A stretch of DNA of 8,917 bases from Paracoccaceae bacterium (GCA_023260935.1 JALQTL010000281.1:1-8917); one strand, 5' to 3'. Counted from the first letter of the stretch, positions 1 through 7,424 are shown. The notes: generated from the letters alone by a model not told the origin. Program-made: numbers and translations.

Positions 1-15
1 CACGCGCGTGCCGGG

Positions 16-46
16 AAAAGGGGCTGCCCCTGCATTGAGGGCAGCC
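16..46 (-). terminator. Probable intrinsic terminator after the TRAP permease gene
   Basis: An 8-bp perfect inverted repeat (GGCTGCCC at 22-29 and GGGCAGCC at 39-46) encloses a 9-nt loop. Read on the minus strand, the stem starts 7 bp after the permease stop codon and is followed by CC and then four T residues (plus-strand A at 16-19). The U-run is short, but stem strength and position fit the end of the transporter transcript. Confidence 0.65.
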
Positions 47-53
47 GCGGGCC

Positions 54-2213
54 TCAGTCGGCGCCGTGGGCGATGGTGGCGGACTTGACCATCTTTTTCT
101 GCACCGCCCAGATCATCACCGCAGTGCCCAGCCCGATGGCATCGGTCAGGTAGCCCGAGTCGATCATCGCCATGGCCGCCAGGGCCAGCACGATGCGCAG
201 CGCGATGTTGAGGTTGCCGAAGAACCACCCCTGCACCGCCGATGACAGCAGGTAGACACCCAGCAATGCCCCGATCACGACATGGATGATGTCTGCCGTG
301 CTGCCCTGCATCAGCAGTTCGGGCGATGAAAAGAACATGAAGGGCACCACAAAGGCCGCCAACCCCATCTTGAAGGATTCAACCGATGTCTTCATCGGGT
401 CAGACTGCGCAATGGCCGCCCCGGCATAGGCCGCCAGTGCCACCGGTGGGGTGATGGCCGACATGACCGCGAAGTAGAAGATGAAGAAATGCGCGGTCAG
501 CATGTCGATCCCCATCGAGATCAGGCCGGGCGCGATGACACTTGCCGCAACTGCATAGGCGGCCGTGGTGGGCATGCCCATCCCCAGCACGATGGATACG
601 ACCATGGCAAAGAACAGGGCGATGATCTGGTTGTTTTCCGCCAGCCCCAGCAGCAGCGACGAAAACCGTGTGCCGAGGCCCGTCAGCGCGATCACGCCCA
701 CGATGATGCCCGCCGCGGCACAGACAGCGACCAGTTGAAGCGTCATCTTGGTCGAAATCTCCAGCGCGAAAAGGATCTCTTTCACCCCCATCCTGTAGGG
801 CGTCAGCCACGAAACCACTGCCGCGGCCCCCATGGCAAGCGTGCCCGCGCGGATCACCGAATAGCCCATGAACAGCGCACCGATCAGGATGAAGATCGGG
901 ATGAACAGGAACACCTGCCGCGCCAGCTTGCGGAACTTGGGCAGCTCCTCGCGCGGGATCCCCTTCATGTCATATTTCTGCGCCGCCAGATCGACGTTGA
1001 AATAGACCGAGGCGAAGTAGAGCAGCGCCGGGATGATCGCGGCGATGACGATATCGGAATAGGCGATGCCGGTGATTTCCGACATGATGAAGGCCCCTGC
1101 CCCCATGATCGGCGGCAGGATCTGCCCGCCGGAAGAGGCTGCCGCCTCGACCGCCGCCGCCGTCTGCGGCTTGTAGCCCACACGCTTCATCAGCGGGATG
1201 GTCAACGACCCCGTTGCCACCACATTGCCAGCCGAGGTGCCGTTGATCATGCCCATCAGCCCCGATCCGAAGACGGCCACCTTTGCAGGCCCCCCACGCC
1301 GGTCACCGGCGGCGGCGAAGGCGAAGTTCACGAAATACTCGCCCACCCGGGAAGCCTGAAGGAAGGCCGCGAAGGCCACGAAGAGGATGATGTAGGTGGA
1401 TGAAATCGCCGTGGTCGGGCCCAGAATGCCCTGATCGGTAAAGACGTAAGTGAAGAACCGCGTCAGGCTGTAGCCCTTGTGATACAGGATGCCGGGCAGC
1501 CAGGGGCCGACAAAGCTGTAGATCACGAAGATGCCGGCGATGATCACCAGCGCCAGCCCCGCCATCCGCCGCGTCAATTCCAGGATCAGAACGACGCCCA
1601 CCAGAGCGGCCCACATGTCCGCTTCCTTCGCCAGCGCCGTTCCGGCGCGCAAGCGCAGGAAGGGCGCGTGAAAGATGATGTAAAGCGTCACCGCAATCGC
1701 AGACATTGCCAGAACGATATCGGCCGCATCCAGCCTTGCGCGGCGCGGTTCGGGCATGATCCATGCCACGATCAGCGTCAGCGCGGTGCCAATGGCCAGC
1801 GGCGCCCCGAAGGTCCAGCGAAAGGCAGTGGCCTGCGCGGCCTGATCCACGCCCGTGCCCGAAATCCAGAACCAGACCACCTGCGCCAGTGCCACCAGCA
1901 CAAGAACCGCTCCGGGTGCCAAAAGCATCAGCCGGTTCCTTTGGGCCGGGCCTTCGCGTTCCCCGAAGCTTAGCGAAGAAAACAGCAGGAAGCCGATGGC
2001 CAGACCGCCGCCCACATGGATCAGGCGATAGGTCCATGTCTCCAGTGGGTAAAGGTTCATCACCCCGATATGGAAGGCGGTATAGATCACGCAAAGTGCC
2101 CCGACCAGCAGCCCGATGCTGCCGATGGGCTTGCGCTGGTTGCCGGCAAAAATCTCGTTATCGACACCGGAAGCGATATCTTGTGCGGGCGCGTCATCCT
2201 TGGGCGCGGTCAT
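54..2213 (-). CDS. TRAP transporter fused permease, TAXI-associated 4TM/12TM type
   Basis: This 719-residue protein is the membrane part of a tripartite ATP-independent periplasmic (TRAP) transporter, with the small (DctQ-like) and large (DctM-like) subunits fused in one chain. It would move substrate delivered by the binding protein across the inner membrane using a cation gradient. The N-terminal region (about 30-185) has hydrophobic segments near 31-50, 62-80, 95-117, 134-152 and 163-183. The DctM-type domain follows (about 195-625) with family-typical stretches GTSAGNVVATGS (325-336), SSGGQILPPIMGAGAF (360-375), LGMGMPTTAAY (543-553) and AITPPVALAAYAGAA (586-600). Two or three more hydrophobic segments lie at 640-705. 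Length fits fused TAXI permeases. The start is preceded by a purine-rich AGGGGGGAA 8 nt upstream. It lies 82 bp downstream of the binding-protein gene, separated by an intrinsic terminator. Substrate is unknown. Confidence 0.95.
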   Translation of the reverse strand: MTAPKDDAPAQDIASGVDNEIFAGNQRKPIGSIGLLVGALCVIYTAFHIGVMNLYPLETWTYRLIHVGGGLAIGFLLFSSLSFGEREGPAQRNRLMLLAPGAVLVLVALAQVVWFWISGTGVDQAAQATAFRWTFGAPLAIGTALTLIVAWIMPEPRRARLDAADIVLAMSAIAVTLYIIFHAPFLRLRAGTALAKEADMWAALVGVVLILELTRRMAGLALVIIAGIFVIYSFVGPWLPGILYHKGYSLTRFFTYVFTDQGILGPTTAISSTYIILFVAFAAFLQASRVGEYFVNFAFAAAGDRRGGPAKVAVFGSGLMGMINGTSAGNVVATGSLTIPLMKRVGYKPQTAAAVEAAASSGGQILPPIMGAGAFIMSEITGIAYSDIVIAAIIPALLYFASVYFNVDLAAQKYDMKGIPREELPKFRKLARQVFLFIPIFILIGALFMGYSVIRAGTLAMGAAAVVSWLTPYRMGVKEILFALEISTKMTLQLVAVCAAAGIIVGVIALTGLGTRFSSLLLGLAENNQIIALFFAMVVSIVLGMGMPTTAAYAVAASVIAPGLISMGIDMLTAHFFIFYFAVMSAITPPVALAAYAGAAIAQSDPMKTSVESFKMGLAAFVVPFMFFSSPELLMQGSTADIIHVVIGALLGVYLLSSAVQGWFFGNLNIALRIVLALAAMAMIDSGYLTDAIGLGTAVMIWAVQKKMVKSATIAHGAD

Positions 2214-2239
2214 CGGTGGTTCCCCCCTGGAACGTTCAG

Positions 2240-2271
2240 AAAAAAGGGCGCCCCGCCATCGCGAGGCGCCC
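2240..2271 (-). terminator. Intrinsic terminator/attenuator between binding-protein and permease genes
   Basis: GGGCGCC (2246-2252) and GGCGCCC (2265-2271) form a perfect 7-bp GC stem. Inside it, after one mismatch, CGC and GCG (2254-2256, 2261-2263) add three more pairs around a CATC loop. On the minus strand the stem is followed at once by six T residues (plus-strand A at 2240-2245). It begins 24 bp after the binding-protein stop and ends 26 bp before the permease start. This is a textbook intrinsic terminator inside an otherwise obvious operon, so partial read-through, giving more binding protein than permease, is the likely role (inference). Confidence 0.85.
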
Positions 2272-2295
2272 GAAGCTGACGGCGGGCCGTTCGCC

Positions 2296-3264
2296 TTACT
2301 TCAGCGTGTCGGGAACCGTAATTCCCTTTTCTTCCAGATATTTCACCGCGCCCGGGTGGAAGGGCATGAAGGTGTTCTTGTCCCAGTTTTCCAGCAAGGT
2401 TTCCTTGGCTGCGGCGTGGATCTGCACCATGCGGTCGGGGTTATCCAGCGCCAGCTTGGTGATCTCATAGGCCAGCGTATCGGGCATGTCCTTGTGGGCC
2501 ACGGCAAAGTTCCAAAGGGCCACAGTGGGCTGGTCATAGTCATGCCCGGCATAGGTGCCTGCCGCAATGGTCAGCGGGGCCATGGCGGGGAAGGCTTCCA
2601 GCACCTTGGCCTGTTCTTCGGGGGTGAAGCCGAACATCACCACATCCTGCTGCGCCGCAAGTTCGGCAAAGGCCGAAATCGGCACGCCCGCGGCAAAGGC
2701 GAAGGCATCGATCAGCCCATCAGTCAGCTGGCCCGCGGCATCGGCCGCGCCGGCGTTCGAGATATTGGCCTCGACCCCGAGGGCGGCCATGAACTGCGGC
2801 CAATAGGTGCCCGGAGTGCCACCTGCGGGGCCGACCGACACGCGCTTGCCGGCCAGATCGGACACGCTGGTGATGCCCGAAGACTTCAGCGCGATGACCT
2901 GGAAAGGCGTCTGATACATCGGGAACAGCGCGCGCACGTCCTTGTGCTCCAGCCCCGGGGCCAGTTCCGACTTGCCGTTCCAGGCGTCATAGGCGGGGCC
3001 CATGGTGACAAGGCCCATCAGGTGATCGCCCGTTTGCACCAGCGTCACGTTCTGCACCGGGCCGCCCGTCACCTCGCCCGTGGCGTTCACGCCAAGCGCT
3101 TCCGAGATGTATCCGGCAAAGCCATTGCCATAGACGAAATAGGTGCCCCCCTGCGAGGCGGTGCCGATGGTCATTTCACTGGGCCAGCCGGTCTTGTCCT
3201 GCGCCATGGCAGCGGTTGCAACGACGCCGGCCACGACGGCGACGGTGAAGGTCTTGATGAACAT
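2296..3264 (-). CDS. TAXI family TRAP transporter solute-binding protein
   Basis: This 322-residue periplasmic binding protein captures the substrate and hands it to the fused permease encoded downstream. Residues 1-21 form a clear Sec signal peptide: a Lys near the start, a hydrophobic Val/Ala core, and an A-M-A cleavage site before Gln22. The mature protein opens with the TAXI hallmark GTASQGGTYF (34-43), and later has VGPAGGTPG (144-152), the segment GQLTDGLIDAF (178-188) and PFHPGAVKYLEE (301-312) near the C terminus, all typical of the family. Length is normal. An ATG 14 codons upstream (3306) would extend the frame, but the chosen start has a strong GGGAGG 4 nt ahead and puts the signal peptide at the N terminus. 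TAXI proteins bind carboxylates such as glutamate or 2-oxoglutarate in the few studied cases; the ligand here is not known. Confidence 0.96.
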   Translation of the reverse strand: MFIKTFTVAVVAGVVATAAMAQDKTGWPSEMTIGTASQGGTYFVYGNGFAGYISEALGVNATGEVTGGPVQNVTLVQTGDHLMGLVTMGPAYDAWNGKSELAPGLEHKDVRALFPMYQTPFQVIALKSSGITSVSDLAGKRVSVGPAGGTPGTYWPQFMAALGVEANISNAGAADAAGQLTDGLIDAFAFAAGVPISAFAELAAQQDVVMFGFTPEEQAKVLEAFPAMAPLTIAAGTYAGHDYDQPTVALWNFAVAHKDMPDTLAYEITKLALDNPDRMVQIHAAAKETLLENWDKNTFMPFHPGAVKYLEEKGITVPDTLK

Positions 3265-3268
3265 GCGT

Positions 3269-3274
3269 CCTCCC
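3269..3274 (-). promoter_or_regulatory. Strong ribosome binding site of the TAXI binding-protein gene
   Basis: The minus strand reads GGGAGG followed by ACGC and then ATG. This near-consensus Shine-Dalgarno sequence decides the start at 3264 over the in-frame upstream ATG at 3306. Its strength suits an abundantly made periplasmic protein. Confidence 0.8.
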
Positions 3275-3307
3275 TTGGAACAACTCACAGGGGGCCTCCC
3301 GCCCACC

Positions 3308-3336
3308 GTGCTGGCGCAAGGGAAACGCGCTGGCGC
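3308..3336 (-). repeat. Tandem direct repeat upstream of the transporter operon
   Basis: GCTGGCGC occurs at 3310-3317 and again at 3329-3336 in plus-strand orientation, 19 bp apart start to start; with flanks the match is GNGCTGGCGC (3308-3317, 3327-3336). The pair lies 44-72 nt upstream of the binding-protein start codon. Two equal sites spaced nearly two helical turns apart could bind a dimeric regulator, but the motif is GC-rich in a GC-rich genome and may be chance. Confidence 0.35.
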
Positions 3337-3367
3337 CTGTTACTCAATCGCGTTCATCCATGTTTGC

Positions 3368-3381
3368 GCAATCAAATCCCC
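3368..3381 (-). promoter_or_regulatory. Candidate weak sigma-54 promoter for the TAXI operon
   Basis: On the minus strand, GG (3381-3380) and GC (3369-3368) are exactly 10 nt apart, and the -12 side reads TTGC, as in sigma-54 promoters. The -24 side matches the consensus TGGCACG only at its GG. The -12 element overlaps an 8-bp palindrome, TTGCGCAA (3364-3371). I found no convincing sigma-70 promoter in 3265-3443, and the neighbouring regulator belongs to a sigma-54 activator family, which is why this weak match is listed. The start site would be near 3356. Confidence 0.3.
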
Positions 3382-3443
3382 TCATGCCGCCCGGATGGGT
3401 GGATTTCGTAACATCGTGCCCGAAGGATGGGGGGAAAGCTTCC

Positions 3444-4793
3444 CTATTCCGCCTCGCCCTCGCCCGATGCGCCGAACTGGGCCTTGTCCAGGCCATGTTT
3501 TTGCATCTTTTCCCACAGCGTCTTGCGCGACAGGCCAAGGGATTCGTAGACCGGCTTCAGGTTGCCCCGATGCGCGGCAAGGGCTGCTTCGATTTCCCGC
3601 TTTTCGAATTCCGCCACCCGTTCGGCCAGCCGTGAAGGGGCCTCATCCGGCAAGAAGGCCTCGCCCAGGCCCAGGGCATAACGATCGGCTGCATTGCGCA
3701 AGTCGCGCACATTGCCCGGACAGTCGCGGGCGGCAAGCTGGGCCACGGCGGCGGGCGGCACATGGGGCGGATCGGTGCGGTGGCGGCTGGTGGCTTCGGC
3801 CAGAAGCCGCAGGAACAACAGCCCAATATCCTCGCGCCGGGCCGAAAGCGGCGGCACCTGCAAGGTGACCACGTTCAGCCGATACAGAAGATCGGCCCGG
3901 AAGCGCCCGGCCTCTACCTCTGCCTCCAGCGCCACGCGCGCGGTGGCCATGAACCGCACATCCAGCGCCACCGCTTCGTTCGACCCCAGCCGCGTAACCG
4001 TGCGCTGCTCGATGACCCGCAGAAGTTTCCCCTGCAAATCCAGTGACATGGAGGCGATGTCATCCAGAAGGATCGTGCCGCCCCGCGCGTGTTCGAATTT
4101 GCCGAACCGGGCCCGCAAAGCGCCGGGAAAGGCCCCGGCCTCATGCCCGAAAAGCTCGGATTCGATCAGCGCCGCCGGGATTGCGGCGCAATCGATGGTG
4201 ACAAAGGGCTTGCGCGCCCGGGGCGAAAGATCATGCAGGGCGCGCGCGACCACCTCTTTGCCCGCGCCGGTTTCCCCCACGATCAGCACATCCGCTTCAG
4301 AGGGGCCGATGGTGCGGATGCGGCGGCGCAGGTCTATCATGGCATTCGACCGGCCGATAAGCCGCTGTTCCAGATCATCCGCCTGCCCGGCTGCCGCCTT
4401 CAGCACCCGGTTTTCCAGCACCAGCCGCCGGTAATCGGCCGCGCGCGCGACGATTTCGGCCAACTGGCTGGCCGAAAAAGGCTTTTCCACGAAATCATAG
4501 GCGCCTTCGCGCATCGCCCGCACCGCCAGTTGCACATCGCCATGGCCCGTGATGAGGATCACCGGGATATCGCGGTCAATCTCGTGCACCCGGTTCATCA
4601 GCGTCAGGCCATCCATGCCGGGCATGCGGATATCTGTCAGCACGATCCCGGGAAAGCCGAAGCTGACCAGATCCATCACCCGGTCGGCCGCGCCGAAGTC
4701 CTGCACCGGAAAACCCGCCAGATCCAACGCCTGCGCGGTCGAGGCCCGCAGATCGGGTTCGTCATCGACCAGAAGAATACGGATCGGGGTCAT
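3444..4793 (-). CDS. dctD: DctD-like sigma-54-type response regulator with altered GAFTGA motif
   Basis: A cytoplasmic NtrC/DctD-family regulator of 449 residues, partner of the kinase encoded upstream. The receiver domain (about 4-120) has the acidic pocket D10-D11, phosphoacceptor Asp54 in TDIRMPGMDG, Thr82 and Lys104. The AAA+ domain (about 144-370) has Walker A GETGAGKE (173-180), arginine-finger region FRADLLYR (298-305) and sensor II CPGNVRDLRN (358-367). A Fis-type helix-turn-helix (about 396-434) ends the protein. Two departures from consensus are clear in the DNA: the sigma-54 contact loop is GAFPGA (220-225, Pro223 for Thr), and Walker B is LLDD (Asp245 for the usual Glu). Its start overlaps the kinase stop by 4 bp (ATGA), with AGAGG 7 nt upstream, so translation is probably coupled. 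Target is likely the adjacent transporter (inference). The symbol reflects family resemblance, not a proven C4-dicarboxylate role. Confidence 0.93.
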   Translation of the reverse strand: MTPIRILLVDDEPDLRASTAQALDLAGFPVQDFGAADRVMDLVSFGFPGIVLTDIRMPGMDGLTLMNRVHEIDRDIPVILITGHGDVQLAVRAMREGAYDFVEKPFSASQLAEIVARAADYRRLVLENRVLKAAAGQADDLEQRLIGRSNAMIDLRRRIRTIGPSEADVLIVGETGAGKEVVARALHDLSPRARKPFVTIDCAAIPAALIESELFGHEAGAFPGALRARFGKFEHARGGTILLDDIASMSLDLQGKLLRVIEQRTVTRLGSNEAVALDVRFMATARVALEAEVEAGRFRADLLYRLNVVTLQVPPLSARREDIGLLFLRLLAEATSRHRTDPPHVPPAAVAQLAARDCPGNVRDLRNAADRYALGLGEAFLPDEAPSRLAERVAEFEKREIEAALAAHRGNLKPVYESLGLSRKTLWEKMQKHGLDKAQFGASGEGEAE

Positions 4794-6571
4794 TCGGCGG
4801 CCTCTGGCACATCGGAAAGGGCCGCGCGCAGGCGGATGGTGAAGACGGCCCCGCCCCCGGGCCCTGCACCCACCGAAAGATCGCCCCCGAAATCCTTGAT
4901 GATGTTGTAGGAAATGGAAAGTCCAAGACCCAGCCCCTTACCCACCCCCTTGGTCGAGAAGAAGGGATCGAAGATCCTTTGGGTCAGCGCCTCGGGCACG
5001 CCGGGGCCGCTGTCGGTGATGCGGATCACCGGCTGGCCCGCTTCGGCCCGCGCGGCAAGGTGGATCTCGCGCCGGGGCTGGTCTTCCACGGCATCGGCGG
5101 CATTGGTCAGGATATTGACCAGCACCTGTTGCAGCCGCACCGGGCCTGCCACGGCAAGCGGCAGGTCGTTCGACACCTCTACCACCAGCCGCGCCCCGGC
5201 CGATTTCAGCCGCAGGGCCGCGATTTCCACCGCCGCCTCGATCACCTCGGGCAAGGCGACGCGGGCAAGCCTTTGTCCGGGCTTTCGGGCAAAGCTGCGC
5301 AGGTGGCGGCTGATGCTGGTCATCCGGTCGATCAGACCCAGAATGCGGGTAATGTTCGTGCGCGCCTCGTCCATCCGGCCGCGGTCCATCAGAACGCCGG
5401 CGTTGTCGGCATAGGTGCGGGCGGCGGCAAGAGGCTGGTTGAATTCGTGGCTTAGCGCCGCCGACATCTGCCCAAGTGCGGCAAGCTTGCCGGCCTGCAC
5501 CAGATCGGCCTGCGCCTGTTTCAGTTCGGCCGTCCGTTCCTCGACCCGGCGCTCCAGATCGGCACGCGCCTCGGCCTGCATCTGCATCCGTTCGGCCAGT
5601 CGTAGCCGGCGCTGCCAAAGGATCGCCCCCAGCATCGCAAGCAGTCCCACCGAAAGCATCGCCACCACCGCCGATGTAAGGGCCGCGCGCCTTGCCTGCG
5701 CGGTATCGATCAGCACATGCACCTGCCAGCCCGCCTTCGGCATCGGCAGATCGCGCTGCACATAGTTGCGCACCGCATTGCCTTCCTGCACGCCCAGAAT
5801 GTGATGGCCGTCCTCCATCCGGTCTTCGGTGACATCCAGAAGGCCGATGCTGGCATCGGCATAGCGCCGCGTGGCCGAAATCCGCGCGCGCGAGGCTTCC
5901 GACAGCGGGCGGATGGCATCAAACAGCCACTCCGACCGGCTTGAGAGGAAGGCCACGCCATCCGGGTCAGTCACCAGCACCGCATAATCGCCGCCCTTCC
6001 ATGCCTCTTCGATGGCATCAAGGTCGATCTTGAAGACCAGCACCCCGGCAATCTGATCGCCCACCAGAACCGGGGCGCCGAAGTAGTAGCCGCGCTTCCT
6101 GCTGGTGGTGCCAAGCGCATAGAACCTGCCCGTGCCCCCTTTCAGCGCGTCGAAGAAATAAGGGCGGAAGGCGAAGTTGCCGCCCACGAAAGAGGTTTCG
6201 CTGGCGTGGTTGGACGCGGCCACCGTCACGCCGTTGCGGTTCATCAGATAGACGTCCGAGGCATCAAGCTGTTCCTGGATGCGGGCAAGGTAGCGGTTCG
6301 TCGCGGCCACCAGAACCGGGTCTTCGGGCGAGGCCGCCAACTGGCGCACCAGTGGCTGATCGGCGATCAGCGCGGGCAGGCGTTCGAACCGGTCAAGCTG
6401 GCCCGACAGGGCGGAAGCTGCCAGTTGCAACACGTTGTCGCCCCGGCGCGCGGTATCGGCAAGTTCCTTGGCCAGCGACTGACGCCATGTCACCCATCCT
6501 GCCAGCACAGACAGAAGCACCGCAAAACACGCGGCGATCCACAGCCAGTGCCGTGCCGATCGTGGCTTCAT
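4790..6571 (-). CDS. dctB: DctB-like membrane sensor histidine kinase
   Basis: A 593-residue inner-membrane sensor kinase that would phosphorylate the DctD-like regulator encoded next. Transmembrane segments lie near 9-27 and 297-319 and bracket a periplasmic region of about 265 residues. That region resembles the double PAS/Cache sensor of DctB, including FAFRPYFFDALKGGTGRF (133-150), the TTSRKRGYYFGAP segment (155-167) and VGDQIAGVLVFKIDLDAIEEAW (170-191). A coiled-coil-like linker (about 325-362) leads to the dimerisation helix with His375 in SHEFNQPL. The ATPase domain has the N box NILTNAADA (Asn490), DSGPGV (520-525), FDPFFSTK (534-541) and GKGLGLGLS (544-552), all intact. The start is preceded by AAGGGG, 6 nt spacing. 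It follows the amidotransferase gene by 55 bp without an obvious terminator. Classical DctB senses succinate-type dicarboxylates; here the linked transporter is of TAXI type, so the ligand may differ. Confidence 0.94.
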   Translation of the reverse strand: MKPRSARHWLWIAACFAVLLSVLAGWVTWRQSLAKELADTARRGDNVLQLAASALSGQLDRFERLPALIADQPLVRQLAASPEDPVLVAATNRYLARIQEQLDASDVYLMNRNGVTVAASNHASETSFVGGNFAFRPYFFDALKGGTGRFYALGTTSRKRGYYFGAPVLVGDQIAGVLVFKIDLDAIEEAWKGGDYAVLVTDPDGVAFLSSRSEWLFDAIRPLSEASRARISATRRYADASIGLLDVTEDRMEDGHHILGVQEGNAVRNYVQRDLPMPKAGWQVHVLIDTAQARRAALTSAVVAMLSVGLLAMLGAILWQRRLRLAERMQMQAEARADLERRVEERTAELKQAQADLVQAGKLAALGQMSAALSHEFNQPLAAARTYADNAGVLMDRGRMDEARTNITRILGLIDRMTSISRHLRSFARKPGQRLARVALPEVIEAAVEIAALRLKSAGARLVVEVSNDLPLAVAGPVRLQQVLVNILTNAADAVEDQPRREIHLAARAEAGQPVIRITDSGPGVPEALTQRIFDPFFSTKGVGKGLGLGLSISYNIIKDFGGDLSVGAGPGGGAVFTIRLRAALSDVPEAAE

Positions 6572-6626
6572 GTAATACCCCTTTTGCGTCCGCAGACCCT
6601 ACAGGGGGTGAAGCGGTGCCGCAAGT

Positions 6627-7424
6627 TCAGGCGGCGGCCGCCGCCAGCCGGCAGGGCAGGAAGTCGTGCTGCTGCACGCCATCGGGGCCAAAGACGCACA
6701 GGGTGGCGGGCGGAACCTCGTGCCAGCCGCCTTCGCCGCTTTCCAACGGTTCGGAAACCACGGCCCAACCCTGCCGCGTATCTGACCAGCGATAGAACAA
6801 GGACGGGGCCAGATCATCGGTGGCATGCCGCATGGCATAAAGCCGCTTGCCATCCGACAGTGCCGCCGTCAGCCGCAGCCAGGGCATCGCCCCCTTGGCC
6901 ATGGCCAGCCGGATCAGCCGCGCGCAGGCCCGTTCCATCGCGCCGGCGGGGTCTTGTTCCAACCCCTCGGCCAAGGCGATCAGAAAAAGCGCCTCGCTGT
7001 CGGTGGCGCCCTTGCGGTGGGCGTAAAGCGCTTCCGGGATCATCATGTCTGCATCCCGGCGAAAGGCCTCATATCCGCCAACCTGCCCGTTGTGCATGAA
7101 GGACCAATTGCCCCAGGTGAAGGGGTGGCAATTGTTGCGGCTGGTGGCCGTCCCGGTCGAGGCACGGACATGGGCCAGAAAGAGCCCCGATTTGACCTGT
7201 GCCGTCAGGCTGCGCAGGTTTGGGTCGCTCCACGCCGGCAGGACATCGCGGAAAAGCCCCGGTTCGGGGCGTTCACCATACCACGCAACGCCAAAGCCAT
7301 CGGCGTTGATGGCGGTGTGGCATTTCGTGGCGCAATGCGACTGATGGATCAGCGAATGGCCGGGACGGCTGATGATATCTTCCAGAAAGATCGGTTCGCC
7401 CACATAGGCGGCCCAGCGGCACAT
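6627..7424 (-). CDS. Class II glutamine amidotransferase (GATase_4/YafJ-like)
   Basis: A 265-residue cytoplasmic protein of the N-terminal-nucleophile glutamine amidotransferase fold, related to YafJ and EgtC. Such proteins hydrolyse a gamma-glutamyl amide through an N-terminal cysteine exposed by removal of Met1. Here Cys2 follows the start directly, so the start is firm. Other family residues are visible: DGFGVAWY (42-49), AHVRAST (84-90), NNCHPF (97-102), the HNG oxyanion-hole motif (111-113) and TDSEALF (141-147). There is no synthetase, sugar isomerase or transferase domain, so it is either a free-standing hydrolase or needs a separate partner. None of the ergothioneine genes that would support an EgtC role is present in the window. 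It has its own promoter and leads into the sensor kinase gene. The start has a modest GAGG about 8 nt upstream. Substrate unknown. Confidence 0.92.
   Translation of the reverse strand: MCRWAAYVGEPIFLEDIISRPGHSLIHQSHCATKCHTAINADGFGVAWYGERPEPGLFRDVLPAWSDPNLRSLTAQVKSGLFLAHVRASTGTATSRNNCHPFTWGNWSFMHNGQVGGYEAFRRDADMMIPEALYAHRKGATDSEALFLIALAEGLEQDPAGAMERACARLIRLAMAKGAMPWLRLTAALSDGKRLYAMRHATDDLAPSLFYRWSDTRQGWAVVSEPLESGEGGWHEVPPATLCVFGPDGVQQHDFLPCRLAAAAA

Noticed and set aside
1..10. Perfect 10-bp palindrome CACGCGCGTG at the left edge
   Set aside because: It consists almost entirely of alternating CG, is cut off from its context by the window edge, and could easily be chance in GC-rich DNA.
489..1403. 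Long plus-strand open frame (304 codons) opposite the TRAP permease gene
   Set aside because: Its translation is rich in His, Arg, Gln and Asp with no domain, as expected from the reverse complement of a GC-rich membrane protein gene. The minus-strand product has clear family motifs.
3265..3306. Upstream ATG at 3306 as start of the TAXI binding protein
   Set aside because: It would put 14 polar residues before the signal peptide, and it ignores the strong GGGAGG placed 4 nt before the ATG at 3264.
2116..3411. 431-codon plus-strand open frame across the binding-protein gene and its flanks
   Set aside because: It runs opposite a well-supported gene and through a terminator and promoter region, and has low-complexity His/Gly/Arg composition. 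It is a shadow frame of high-GC coding DNA.
3406..3420. Sigma-54-like GGCACG just after the dctD stop
   Set aside because: The -24 half is perfect, but 10 nt on the sequence is CG rather than GC and the -12 element is TACGA, so the promoter rule fails.
3429..3443. Short stem GGGAA/TTCCC just after the dctD stop as a terminator
   Set aside because: The stem is only 5 bp with a 3-nt loop and there is no T-run after it.
4089..4910. 273-codon plus-strand open frame opposite dctD and the dctB 3' end
   Set aside because: It spans the boundary of two real minus-strand genes and its composition is that of an antisense frame.
6572..6626. Possible separate promoter for dctB (TTGCGG, 17 nt, TAGGGT)
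   Set aside because: Each box matches the consensus at only about three of six positions, which is expected by chance.
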